A stretch of 64,000 bases of DNA from JBBRYW01 sp038253945 (GTDB lineage Bacteria > Actinomycetota > Thermoleophilia > Gaiellales > Gaiellaceae), in assembly GCA_038253945.1 (NCBI GenBank), contig JBBSGR010000013.1, positions 1 through 64,000 of the forward strand, written 5' to 3'. Positions 1 to 8,605 of the stretch are shown here, one piece after another (position 1 is the stretch's first letter; each line of letters begins with the position of its first letter). The notes under the pieces are model-generated. The model had not been told where the DNA came from. It saw only the letters and a program-made list of their open reading frames with translations, and did no database searches. The translations under genes were made by a program, and so were the position numbers.

Positions 1-2
1 AC

Positions 3-119
3 CGCGACGCCGGCGGCGACTACTTCACCCGGCTCGACCCCGAAAAACAGACGCGGCGGCTCGTCGCCCAACTCGAACGGCTCGGACACATCGTCACGCT
101 GCAGGTGGCCGCTGCTTGA
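3..119 (+). pseudogene. C-terminal end of a transposase (IS110-like), cut by the window edge
   Basis: An open frame runs in from the left edge and stops with TGA at 117-119, giving 38 residues. The text DYFTRLDPEKQTRRLVAQLE followed by RLGHIVTLQ matches the C-terminal tail seen in many actinobacterial IS110-type transposases. Only the tail is visible, so whether the element is intact to the left cannot be told. Family assignment is from recall of the tail motif. Confidence 0.45.
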
Positions 120-168
120 CCCGAGCGTGATTTCCCATCAGGAACGCCGGGGACGAATCGGTCTAGGC

Positions 169-310
169 TCAGCGAGCCACGTCGATCACGCCCCGGCCAG
201 GGCCGCTCAGCTGGAAGACCTTGAAGTCCACGTGTCTCCGCAGCCCCGCCCGAACGACACGACAGCCTCGAAGTCACCCGCCTCCTTCAGTTGCCGGAGA
301 GTCCGAAGCG
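169..310 (-). pseudogene. Remnant of an AMIN-like domain lipoprotein
   Basis: On the minus strand, LRQLKEAGDFEAVVSFG is read in one frame, and after a +1 shift near 245 the text LRRHVDFKVFQLSGPGRGVI ends at a TGA at 171-169. This is the conserved end of secreted AMIN-like domain proteins of actinobacteria. The N-terminal part and signal peptide are missing. The rest of the 120-480 gap shows no other gene and should hold the promoter for the operon starting at 481. Confidence 0.4.
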
Positions 311-480
311 GGGCGTGCGGTGGCCGTAAACGGCTGGAGTGACACGGCCGCGCTCCCGGCCGCAGCCCGGGCGAGCGTGCTCAAAATCACCGACGACGAA
401 GCCGCTCCCGATCCTTCGAGTATGCGCGCGGTACCGGCGAGGGATCATGGCTCGAAGTGTCGCTGTAGCATCCTCGCCGG

Positions 481-1488
481 GTGGGAGAGCATCTGGTCGC
501 GATCGTGGGCGCCGGGCAGATCGGGCGGCTGCACGCGGAGAACATCGCGAGCCGCGTCGGACGCCTCCGCGTCGTCGCGGTCGCCGATCCCGCTCCGAGC
601 GCCGCCGAGCCGCTCGCGAATCACTTCGGTTGGGAAGCGCTCGACGACTGGCGTGAGCTCCTCGGGCGCCCGGAGATCGAGGCTCTCCTGCTGTGCTCGC
701 CGCCCCGATTCCACGCGAGCCAGATCATCGCCGCCGCGAACGCCGGCAAGCACGTCTTCTGCGAGAAGCCGATCACGGTCGACGTCGCCGCGGCGGACGA
801 GGCCCTGGAAGCAGCCGAGGCGGCGGGAATCGTGCTCCAGATCGGCTACAACCGGCGCTTCGACCGAAACTTCGCTGCCCTGCGCGAGGCGATCGTGGGA
901 GGCCGAGTCGGCGCCCCGCTGATCATCCGGGTCACCGCCCGCGATCCCGAGCCCCCGCCTCGGCCCTACCTCGAGCAGGCGCCCGGACTCCTGCTGGAGA
1001 CGACCACGCACGACCTCGACCTGATCCGCTTCGTGTCCGGGGCCGAGATCGCGGAGGTCAGCACGCATGCCGGCGCGCTCGCCTCCGAGGATTCGCGCGA
1101 GCTCGGGCTCGTCGACACGGCCGTGACCACGGTGGTGCTCGATACCGGGGCGCTCGGCACGATCGACAACTGCTGGGTCTCGCGTTACGGCTACGACCAG
1201 CGGCTCGAGGTACACGGGAACGAAGGCATGGTGCAGGCCCGCAACGAGGTGCGCGACACAACCGTAGTCGCGGATGCAACCGGATTCCACGAGCCTGTGC
1301 TGCCGCACTTCTTCCTCGACCGCTACGCGCCCGCGTACGTCCGCGAGCTCGAGGCTTTCGCCGATGCGCTCGAAGGCGCGGCCAGTCCGGTCACGGGTCG
1401 CGACGGGCGCGCCGCACTCGCCGCATCGCTCGCAGCGGTGCGCTCGGCCGCCGAGGGAAGGGCCGTCTCGCTCGACGCGATCGCATGA
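481..1488 (+). CDS. iolG: Gfo/Idh/MocA oxidoreductase, inositol 2-dehydrogenase type
   Basis: Cytoplasmic NAD(P)-dependent polyol dehydrogenase of 335 residues, the usual IolG size. The Rossmann motif GAGQIG is at residues 10-15, the signature CEKP at 94-97 (Lys96 being the conserved active-site lysine) and the THDLDL motif supplies His177 and Asp178, as in myo-inositol dehydrogenases. Starts with GTG at 481. It overlaps the next gene by 4 bp (ATGA), and iolD, iolB and iolE are nearby, so oxidation of inositol or a stereoisomer to an inosose is the likely job. Which cyclitol is used cannot be read from the sequence. Confidence 0.75.
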   Translation: MGEHLVAIVGAGQIGRLHAENIASRVGRLRVVAVADPAPSAAEPLANHFGWEALDDWRELLGRPEIEALLLCSPPRFHASQIIAAANAGKHVFCEKPITVDVAAADEALEAAEAAGIVLQIGYNRRFDRNFAALREAIVGGRVGAPLIIRVTARDPEPPPRPYLEQAPGLLLETTTHDLDLIRFVSGAEIAEVSTHAGALASEDSRELGLVDTAVTTVVLDTGALGTIDNCWVSRYGYDQRLEVHGNEGMVQARNEVRDTTVVADATGFHEPVLPHFFLDRYAPAYVRELEAFADALEGAASPVTGRDGRAALAASLAAVRSAAEGRAVSLDAIA

Positions 1489-2456
1489 GGATCGGAGTCC
1501 TCGGAACCGGTCGAATGGGCGCCTTTCGCGCTGCGTGGCTCGAGCGGGAGGCGGGCCTCGAAGTACTCGTCGGCAGCGGCGATCCGGTGCGCGGGCGGCC
1601 GGTCGAAGAGGTGCTCGATGCCGGCCTCGACGCCGTGGTGATCTCGTCGGCCACGCCCGAGCACCCTGGTCAGATTGCCGCCTGCGCCGAGCGCGGGCTG
1701 CCGATGCTGTGCGAGAAGCCGATCGCGCTGACGCTTCGAGAGACCCGGGAGGCGGTCGAGCGCGCCGAACGGGCGGGCGTGCTCCTGCAGGTCTCCTTTC
1801 AGCGCCGCTTCGACCCTGGCTTCGCCGAGGCGAGGCGGCTGGTCGCCGAAGGTGCCCTCGGGATCCTCTACTGCGTCCGCCTCAACTCCTTTGACCACGA
1901 GCCTTCGCCCGAGCGCTTCATTCCGGGGAGCGGAGGGATCTATCGAGATCTCCTGATTCACGACTTCGACGTCGCCCGCTGGCTGACCGGGCGCGAGGCG
2001 GTGGAGGTGTACGCAACCGGCGCCGTTCGCCGCTGGGAGCGCTTCGCCCGGCACGGCGACATCGACACCGCGGCGGCGCTCGTGACGATGGACGACGAAA
2101 TGCCGGTCCTCGTCGCCGGTACGCGACACGATCCCCGGGGCTACGACGTCCGTGCCGAGGTGCTCGGGTCGGAGGACTCCATCGCCGTGGGGCTCGGCGA
2201 GCGCACGCCGCTCCGCCTGATCGAGGCGCCGGCGTCCGGACTCGGCGAGCGGCCGTGTCGGGGCTTTCTCGAACGCTTCGCGGCCGCGTTCGACACGGAG
2301 ATGCGGTTGTGGCTCGAGGCCGTCCGAGGAGAGCGCGCGAACCCGTGCCCGGGCCGCGAGGCGCTGCTCGCCCTCCAGATCGCCCGGGCCTGCGATCGCT
2401 CCCGTGCCGAGCGGCGGGTCGTACGAGTGAACGGGGTGAGCGACGACCCGGCGTGA
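1485..2456 (+). CDS. Gfo/Idh/MocA oxidoreductase (second inositol dehydrogenase paralogue)
   Basis: A 323-residue NAD-dependent oxidoreductase. Nucleotide-binding GTGRMG is at residues 7-12, CEKP at 76-79 and His159-Asp160 in LLIHDFD matches the IolG catalytic pair. The ATG overlaps the stop of the preceding gene (ATGA), which fixes the start. It probably oxidises another inositol isomer or a keto-inositol. The open frame extends far upstream of this start, but only as a shadow of the previous gene. Confidence 0.75.
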   Translation: MRIGVLGTGRMGAFRAAWLEREAGLEVLVGSGDPVRGRPVEEVLDAGLDAVVISSATPEHPGQIAACAERGLPMLCEKPIALTLRETREAVERAERAGVLLQVSFQRRFDPGFAEARRLVAEGALGILYCVRLNSFDHEPSPERFIPGSGGIYRDLLIHDFDVARWLTGREAVEVYATGAVRRWERFARHGDIDTAAALVTMDDEMPVLVAGTRHDPRGYDVRAEVLGSEDSIAVGLGERTPLRLIEAPASGLGERPCRGFLERFAAAFDTEMRLWLEAVRGERANPCPGREALLALQIARACDRSRAERRVVRVNGVSDDPA

Positions 2457-2469
2457 GATCGGGATCGGC

Positions 2470-3633
2470 TTGCTCGGGGTGGGCTGGATGGGAGAGCTCC
2501 ACTCGGCCTCGTATCGGCGTGTGCCGGTCCACTTCCCCGAGTGCGACGGGGTCGCTCGCCTCGTGGCCGCCGCCGACGAGGTGCCCGAGCGGGCGGCGAG
2601 CGCCGCCGCGAGGCTTGGCTACGAGCGGTCGACAACGCGCTGGCTCGACGTGATCGCGGATCCCGAGGTGGACGCGGTGAGCATTACCGCGCCGAACTTC
2701 ATGCACCGCGAGATGGCGCTCGCGGCCGCCGCGGCCGGGAAGCACTTCTGGGGCGAGAAGCCGCTCGGTCGTTTCGCGAGCGAGACAGCCGAGATCGCCG
2801 AGGCGGTCGAGCGGGCCGGGATCAGGACGATCGTCGGCTTGAACTACCGGCACCCGCCGGCAGTGCAGCACGCGAAGGCCATGATCGACTCCGGTGCGCT
2901 TGGTGCGATCAACCACTTTCGGATGCAGTTCGTCGCGAGCTACGCGGCGAATCCCAGGGGCGCGCTCTCGTGGCGCTTCTCGCGCGCGCTCGCCGGCCTC
3001 GGCATTCTGACGGACCTCGGCTCGCACGCGGCCGACCTCGCCCAGTTTCTCCTCGGCCCGATCGTGCGTGTGTCGGCGGCGTCGGCGATCCTGATCCCGC
3101 GGCGCCCCAAGGTCGAGCCTGGGAGCGGGACGCACTTCAGCGTCGTCGAGGGCGCGACCGAGCTCGGCGAGGTCGACAACGAGGACTGGGCCGCCGCGCT
3201 CGTGGAGTTCGAGAACGGCGTCAAGGGCACGATCGAGGTCAGCCGCGTGATCGTCGGCGCAGAGTCTCGCTACACGTTCGAGGCGAACGGCGAGCGCGGC
3301 GCGGTCAGCTGGAACTTCGAGCGGATGAACGAGCTCGAGGTCTATTCCGAGACCATGACTGGTGACACCGGCTCCACCCGTGTGGTGATGGGGCCGCAGC
3401 ATCCCGACTTCGCCCACTTCCAGCCGGGTCGGGGAATTCCGATGGGCTACGACGACCTGAAGGTGATCGAGGCCTACCGATTCCTCCAGTCGGTCGCGGA
3501 CGGGCAGCAGCGGGAACCGGGCGTCCGTGAGATCCTGGCCGCAGCGAACGTGATCGACGCGATGGCGCGCTCCTGCGAGTCCGGCAGGTGGGAGGAGGTC
3601 GGCGGGCCGGCCGGAGCGGTCGGTCAGCTGTAG
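2470..3633 (+). CDS. Gfo/Idh/MocA oxidoreductase (third paralogue)
   Basis: A 387-residue member of the same superfamily, longer than its two neighbours. GVGWMG is the dinucleotide-binding loop and GEKPLG the lysine motif. The start is uncertain: the only in-frame start codon after the TGA at 2437 is TTG at 2470, which leaves beta-strand 1 short, while the in-frame text EIGIGLL just before it looks like native protein. It ends 10 bp inside the convergent gene on the other strand. Substrate unknown; sugar or cyclitol dehydrogenase by context. Confidence 0.7.
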   Translation: MLGVGWMGELHSASYRRVPVHFPECDGVARLVAAADEVPERAASAAARLGYERSTTRWLDVIADPEVDAVSITAPNFMHREMALAAAAAGKHFWGEKPLGRFASETAEIAEAVERAGIRTIVGLNYRHPPAVQHAKAMIDSGALGAINHFRMQFVASYAANPRGALSWRFSRALAGLGILTDLGSHAADLAQFLLGPIVRVSAASAILIPRRPKVEPGSGTHFSVVEGATELGEVDNEDWAAALVEFENGVKGTIEVSRVIVGAESRYTFEANGERGAVSWNFERMNELEVYSETMTGDTGSTRVVMGPQHPDFAHFQPGRGIPMGYDDLKVIEAYRFLQSVADGQQREPGVREILAAANVIDAMARSCESGRWEEVGGPAGAVGQL

Positions 3634-4553
3634 AGACCCGGGTTCGCGACGGCCGCCGGCCGCTCGCCGCGGAGCGCCGCCAGGACTCCCTCGGCGACCT
3701 CGCGGAAGACCCCCTCGAGGGCGCGTGGGGTCCGCCAGAGGGCATGCGGAGTGCAGACGACGCGCGGGTGGCGGAACAGCGGGTGCGCCGGATCGGGCGG
3801 CTCCGGCTCGAAGACGTCGAGCCCCACCCCGCCCAGTCGGCCCGATTCCAGTGCCGCGAGCAGCTCGTCGAGGGAGCGCACGAGCCCGCCCCGGGCGAGA
3901 TTGACGAGCACGAGGCCGGGCTTCGCCTCTGCGAGTAGCTCGGCGTTCACGAGACCCTTCGTCTCGGGTGTCAACGGCGCGCGGAGCGAGACGAAGTCGC
4001 TCCTCGCAAAGAGCGCGCGCAGGTCGACCAACTTCGCGTGGTCCGACTCGCCGGCGTAGGGGTCGTACGCGAGGAGTCTCGGCTCGAAGGGTTCCAGGAG
4101 GCGGGCGAGCCGCAGGCCGATGCGCCCGAGGCCGACGATGCCGATCGTCGAGCCGTGCAGGTCACGGAGCTCGACGTCGTCGCGCGCGCTCCAGCGGCCC
4201 TCGCGAACAACCCGGTGAAGCTCCGGCAGCCGCTTGGCCAGCGCGAGCAGCAGCGCGAGGGCGCCCTCCGCGACGGCCTGGGCGCCGGACTGAGGCGTGA
4301 TCACGACCGGGATTCCTCGCCGCGTCGCCGCGTCGACGTCGACCTCGGAGAAACCGACACCGCTCCGGCCGATGACTCTCAGACGGCCGGCTGCCTCGAT
4401 CATCTCCGCTGTGATCACGGTCCCTCCGCGGACGATCAGCACCTCCACCTCGGGGAGGAGCGCTCGCAGCTGATCCTCGCCGGCGACGACGATCTCGCCG
4501 AGAAGCTCCTCGGCGGGTGGTGCGACCGGGCCCGTCGCGACGATTCGGGTCAC
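3624..4553 (-). CDS. D-isomer specific 2-hydroxyacid dehydrogenase
   Basis: NAD-dependent 2-hydroxyacid dehydrogenase of 309 residues, related to phosphoglycerate and hydroxypyruvate dehydrogenases. The nucleotide loop GLGRIG lies in the central Rossmann domain, followed by the catalytic Arg in LARGGLVR, the Glu region DVFEPEPP and the His in TPHALW. There is no C-terminal ACT domain. GTG start overlapping the stop of the upstream aldolase gene (GTGA), so the two are translationally coupled. Probably reduces or oxidises a 2-oxoacid released by the aldolase. Confidence 0.75.
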   Translation of the reverse strand: MTRIVATGPVAPPAEELLGEIVVAGEDQLRALLPEVEVLIVRGGTVITAEMIEAAGRLRVIGRSGVGFSEVDVDAATRRGIPVVITPQSGAQAVAEGALALLLALAKRLPELHRVVREGRWSARDDVELRDLHGSTIGIVGLGRIGLRLARLLEPFEPRLLAYDPYAGESDHAKLVDLRALFARSDFVSLRAPLTPETKGLVNAELLAEAKPGLVLVNLARGGLVRSLDELLAALESGRLGGVGLDVFEPEPPDPAHPLFRHPRVVCTPHALWRTPRALEGVFREVAEGVLAALRGERPAAVANPGLYS

Positions 4554-5305
4554 GCGTCGCGCGCGGCCTCGACCGCCGAGCGCGCCCCGCCCGCGAGGAA
4601 CGACGTGTCGGAGCCGAAGGCGATCAGCGTGAAGCCCAGGGCGCGATAGGAGCGCAGCTCCTCGGCTGTGCGCACGAGCACCCCGGTCGCCTTGCCGTGA
4701 CGTTCCGCCGCCGTCCGCACCGCCTCGACCGCAGTCCGGTAGGCGGGATGCTCTGTCTCGAGGAAGATTCCGAGCGCGTGCGTCAGGTCGGCGGGGCCGA
4801 CGAAGAGGCAATCGACGCCTTTGACGGCCGCGATCTGGTCGATTTCAGCGACGGCCTGCGGATGCTCGATCTGAATCACGCCGACCGCACGCTCGTTGAA
4901 CGTCTCGACCAGCTCGCGGCCTCGGGCGCCGTAGGCGGCCGCGCGGTTCAGGAGCGCGACGCCACGCGTTCCGGCCGGGGCATAGCGCAGGTAGGAGACG
5001 GTTCGGCGGGCAGCCTCCGCGCCGTCGATCCGGGGCACCATGATCCCCTCGGCTCCGAGGTCGAGCGCCTTCGTGAACCGTGGCCGCTCGTTCGCCTCGA
5101 CCCGGACGAGCGGCGTGGCGCCGCTACCCGCGATCGCCTGCAGCTGCGGCGGCAGGTCCGACTCCGTCGCCGAGCCGTGCTCGAGGTCGAGCAGTAGCCA
5201 GTCGAAACCGGCCAGGGCGCAGATCTCAGCCGCGATCGGCGAGCCCGTATTCAGGAAGCACCCGGTCAGACTCTCGCCCGCGAGCAGCCGCTTGCGGAAG
5301 GTCAT
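4550..5305 (-). CDS. HpcH/HpaI-type aldolase
   Basis: A 251-residue class II (metal-dependent) aldolase of the HpcH/HpaI/citrate lyase beta family, which cleave 4-hydroxy-2-oxoacids or related keto-sugar acids. Family motifs are visible: DLEHG with the catalytic His, LVRVEAN, GAEGIMVPR, QIEHPQAV with a metal-binding Glu, and VGPADL with the metal-binding Asp. Lies directly after iolD (1 bp overlap of TGA and ATG). In this locus it may cleave the deoxy-keto-gluconate made by IolB/IolD in place of IolJ; that role is inference. Confidence 0.75.
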   Translation of the reverse strand: MTFRKRLLAGESLTGCFLNTGSPIAAEICALAGFDWLLLDLEHGSATESDLPPQLQAIAGSGATPLVRVEANERPRFTKALDLGAEGIMVPRIDGAEAARRTVSYLRYAPAGTRGVALLNRAAAYGARGRELVETFNERAVGVIQIEHPQAVAEIDQIAAVKGVDCLFVGPADLTHALGIFLETEHPAYRTAVEAVRTAAERHGKATGVLVRTAEELRSYRALGFTLIAFGSDTSFLAGGARSAVEAARDA

Positions 5306-7176
5306 CAGTAGTGAAACCGCTGCAGCGCGGCGCGGTCTCGCTCGTATTCGGCTCGCAGCTCCTGCACGGTGGAAAATCCGGACACCTCGGCGGGCGCAAC
5401 GTCCCACCACACGCCTCCGTCCGGCAGATACCGATGGGGCTCGGTCTCACACACGATCACGCACGGACGCCGGACGCCGCGCGCCTCCGCGAGCGCGGAG
5501 CGCAGCTCGTCGGGGCTCGCGGCGCGCCACGCCTGCGCGCCCAGTCCCTCGGCGCTCCGCGCGAGATCGAGCTCCAGGTAAGGGCCCTCCAGCCGGCCGT
5601 TGCCGTCGCGGGAGCGAAACTCGTTGCCGAAGGGCCGGCCGACGCGTCCCATCTGAAGCCGGCGGATGCTCTGGAAGCCGTGGTTCTCGGAGATTACGAC
5701 GGTGATCTTCAGGTCCTCCTGCAGCGCGGTGACCAGCTCGCCGGGATTGAGCAGGTACGTGCCGTCGCCGATGTAGGCGTACACCTCGCCGCCTTCTTGG
5801 GCCAAGCGCACGCCGACTGCGCCCGGCAGCTCATAGCCCATGCACGAGTAGCCGAACTCGATGTGGCAGTTGCGGCCGCCCGTCGCGTCCCAGAGCTTGA
5901 GCAGGTCACCCGCCGGCGTTCCGGCCGCCGCCACCACGGTATCGCCCGGCTCGACGAGCTCGTTCAGCGTGAGGATGAGCTGAGCCTGGCTCATCCGCTC
6001 GCCTTCGACCTGGACGTCGAGCGCGGACCGCTCGGCCAGCCACCGCCCGCGCATACGCCCGATCTCCGTGCGGTACTCCGCCCGCGACCCGCGCTCCTCC
6101 TCGTCGGCCGCGGCCGCGAGCGCGCGCAGCGCCTCACGCGCGTCGGCGACGATCGGAAGCGCTCCGACCTTGTGCGCGTCGCGGTCCGAGACGTTGATCG
6201 CGACGAACCGGTGAACGTCCGCGAAGAGCGAGTTCGAGCCGGTCGCGAAGTCGGTCAGCCGAGTTCCGACACAGACGACGACATCGGCCCTGCGGGCAAG
6301 CTCGTTGGCTCCGGAGTTTCCCTCGAGACCCAGCCCGCCGAGGGTGTACCAGGCATCCTCGGTGACCGACCCCTTGCCGGCGAACGTCTCGGCAACCGGG
6401 ATGCCGAAGCGCTCGGCGAATGCGGCCAGCTCGGCCTCGGCCTCGGAGTAGCGAACGCCGCCGCCCGCGACGAGCAGCGGTCGCTGCGCCCCGCGAAGGA
6501 GCCCGACGGCCTCGGCGATCCGGCGCTCGTCCGGACGAGGCCGCTCGATCCGCCACTCCCGCTCGTCGAAGAAGTGCGCCGGGAAATCGTGAGCGTCCGA
6601 CTGGACGTCCTGCGGCAGCGCGAGCACCACGGCGCCGGCCTCGGCCGGGCTCGTCAGCACCCGCATTGCCTCCGGCAGGGCGGTCAGCAGCTGCTCGGAC
6701 CTGACGATCCGGTCGAAGAATCGGCTGACCGGGCGAAAGCAGTCGTTCACGCTCACGTCGCCCGCGAGCGCGTGCTCGAGCTGCTGGAGAACTGGGCCCT
6801 GGTGCCGCGTCGCGTACGTGTCGCCAGGAAGCAGCAGGACCGGGAGCCTGCTGATCGTCGCGCCGGCTGCTCCCGTGACCATGTTCGTCGCGCCGGGGCC
6901 GATCGACGACGTGCACGCGAGCGTCGCCCGCCGCCGAGTCGTCTTCGCGTAAGCCGTTGCCGCGTGCACCATCGACTGCTCGTTGCGGCCCTGGAAGAAC
7001 GTCAGGTCGCCGCCGAGCTCGTCCACGGCCTGGCCGACCCCGTGGACGTTGCCGTGCCCGAAGATCCCGAACATCCCCGGGATCAGGCGCCGGACCTCGC
7101 CGTCGCGCTCGCTGTGCTGAACCTGCAGGTACTTGACGAGCGCCTGTGCGGTCGTCAGCCGGATCGTGCCCGACAC
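5305..7176 (-). CDS. iolD: 3D-(3,5/4)-trihydroxycyclohexane-1,2-dione hydrolase IolD
   Basis: Thiamine-diphosphate enzyme that opens the ring of the dehydrated inosose in myo-inositol catabolism, giving 5-deoxy-glucuronate. At 623 residues it has the IolD length. The N-terminal domain carries RLIPGMFGIFGHGNVHGVGQ and the catalytic glutamate in FFQGRNEQSMVHAA; the C-terminal TPP/Mg site is GDGTYLLNPGEL. These are characteristic of IolD rather than acetolactate synthase. It heads a chain with the aldolase and hydroxyacid dehydrogenase downstream and follows the aldehyde dehydrogenase by 13 bp. Confidence 0.92.
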   Translation of the reverse strand: MSGTIRLTTAQALVKYLQVQHSERDGEVRRLIPGMFGIFGHGNVHGVGQAVDELGGDLTFFQGRNEQSMVHAATAYAKTTRRRATLACTSSIGPGATNMVTGAAGATISRLPVLLLPGDTYATRHQGPVLQQLEHALAGDVSVNDCFRPVSRFFDRIVRSEQLLTALPEAMRVLTSPAEAGAVVLALPQDVQSDAHDFPAHFFDEREWRIERPRPDERRIAEAVGLLRGAQRPLLVAGGGVRYSEAEAELAAFAERFGIPVAETFAGKGSVTEDAWYTLGGLGLEGNSGANELARRADVVVCVGTRLTDFATGSNSLFADVHRFVAINVSDRDAHKVGALPIVADAREALRALAAAADEEERGSRAEYRTEIGRMRGRWLAERSALDVQVEGERMSQAQLILTLNELVEPGDTVVAAAGTPAGDLLKLWDATGGRNCHIEFGYSCMGYELPGAVGVRLAQEGGEVYAYIGDGTYLLNPGELVTALQEDLKITVVISENHGFQSIRRLQMGRVGRPFGNEFRSRDGNGRLEGPYLELDLARSAEGLGAQAWRAASPDELRSALAEARGVRRPCVIVCETEPHRYLPDGGVWWDVAPAEVSGFSTVQELRAEYERDRAALQRFHY

Positions 7177-7189
7177 TTTCTCCTCCTCA

Positions 7190-8605
7190 TCAGATTCCGT
7201 GGAAAACGACGGTCTTCAGCTCGGTCATCTCCTCGAGCGCGTAGCGAGGCCCTTCCTTGCCGATGCCGCTGCCCTTGAGGCCGCCGTACGGCATCAGGTC
7301 CGCCCGCCAGAGCGGCGTCCAGTTGACGTGCACCGACCCGCAGTCGATCTCGCGGGCGAAGCGAAGCGCGGTCTTGAGATCCGAGGTGAAGATGCCGGCC
7401 CCCAGCCCGTAGGCGCTGTCGTTGGCGAACGCGATCGCCTCGTCGATTCCGCCGACGGGAGTGACCGCGACCGCCGGCCCGAAGAGCTCCTCGCGGGAGA
7501 GCGACGCGTGCGGATCGACGTCGGCGACGATCGTCGGTGCGACGACCGCACCCGTGCGCTCGCCGCCGGTGACGAGCGAGGCGCCGTCGTCGACCGCGCC
7601 TTTGATCGCGGCCTCGACTCGCTGCGCGGCCTCTTCGCTGATCAGCGCCGCGAGCTGTGTGCCTTCCGCGAGCGGGTCGCCGACCGTGATCGCCTCGACC
7701 TTCGGGCGAAGCGCGTCCAGGAAGTCTCCGTAGACGGAGTGGTCGACCAGCACGCGCTGCACGGAGATGCACACCTGGCCCCCGTTGGCGTAGCCACCGA
7801 CCGCGGTCGCCGCCGCGACTTGCTCGAGGTCGGCATCGGCCAAAACGACGAGTGGGCAGCTCGCGCCGAGCTCTAAAGAGAGCTTCTTCACCCCCGCGAC
7901 AGCAGCGATACGCCGCCCCACCGCTGTCGAGCCGGTGAAGCTGATCTTGCGTACGCGCTCGTCTGCGCACAGGGCCGTGCCCACCTCGTCGCCCGAGCCG
8001 GTGATGCACTGGACGCCGTTCTCCGGAACGCCTGCCTCGAGCAGGAGCTCCGTAAGCCTGAGTGCGGTCAGCGGCGTTGCCCGAGCCGGCTTCAGGATGA
8101 CGGCGTTCCCTCCGGCGAGAGCCGGGTAGAGCTTGTGCCCGACGAGCAGGGCGGGGTAGTTGAACGGCGTGATCGCGACGACGACGCCGCACGGCTGGCG
8201 GAGCGTGAAGGCGAGCTTGTCGGCCGCGTTCGGCGCGTCGTCCACCGGAATCGTCTCACCGTGCAGCCGTGCGCCCTCGCTCGCCGAGAGCCGGATCAGA
8301 TCGGGCAGGCGCGTCGCCTCGGCGACCGCCTCGGCCAGCGGCTTTCCCTCCTCGGCACTGATCGTGCGGGCGAGGTCGTCGACGGCGCCCGCGGTGAGCT
8401 CCGCCGCCCGCTCGAGGATCGTCCGGCGCTCGTGCGCCGAGAGGCGGCGCATCACCGCCGCCCCCTCGACGGCCGCTGCAAGCGCAAGCTCGACCTCGCG
8501 GGCACCCGCACGCGGGACGGTGTTGACGACCTCGCCCGTGTAGGGGCTCGTCACCGCGTCCTCGCTCGCCGCGCCGCGCCACTCGCCGGCAAGCCACATC
8601 TTCAT
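7190..8605 (-). CDS. NAD(P)-dependent aldehyde dehydrogenase
   Basis: A 471-residue aldehyde dehydrogenase with all family landmarks: ITPFNYP, FTGSTAVG (cofactor), the general base Glu in LELGA and the nucleophilic Cys in GQVCISVQR. The Cys context differs from the CoA-acylating methylmalonate/malonate semialdehyde dehydrogenase (IolA/MmsA), so it more likely resembles lactaldehyde or glyceraldehyde dehydrogenases. It overlaps the upstream alcohol dehydrogenase by 4 bp and probably oxidises the aldehyde product of the inositol or sugar pathway. Confidence 0.8.
   Translation of the reverse strand: MKMWLAGEWRGAASEDAVTSPYTGEVVNTVPRAGAREVELALAAAVEGAAVMRRLSAHERRTILERAAELTAGAVDDLARTISAEEGKPLAEAVAEATRLPDLIRLSASEGARLHGETIPVDDAPNAADKLAFTLRQPCGVVVAITPFNYPALLVGHKLYPALAGGNAVILKPARATPLTALRLTELLLEAGVPENGVQCITGSGDEVGTALCADERVRKISFTGSTAVGRRIAAVAGVKKLSLELGASCPLVVLADADLEQVAAATAVGGYANGGQVCISVQRVLVDHSVYGDFLDALRPKVEAITVGDPLAEGTQLAALISEEAAQRVEAAIKGAVDDGASLVTGGERTGAVVAPTIVADVDPHASLSREELFGPAVAVTPVGGIDEAIAFANDSAYGLGAGIFTSDLKTALRFAREIDCGSVHVNWTPLWRADLMPYGGLKGSGIGKEGPRYALEEMTELKTVVFHGI

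Noticed and set aside
1918..3417. 499-codon minus-strand frame over the Gfo/Idh genes
   Set aside because: Composition of a shadow frame; the plus strand carries clear Rossmann-fold dehydrogenases.
5080..7278. 732-codon open frame on the plus strand across iolD
   Set aside because: Shadow of iolD in very GC-rich DNA: Arg/Pro/Gly-rich, no domain, while the minus strand has a textbook IolD.
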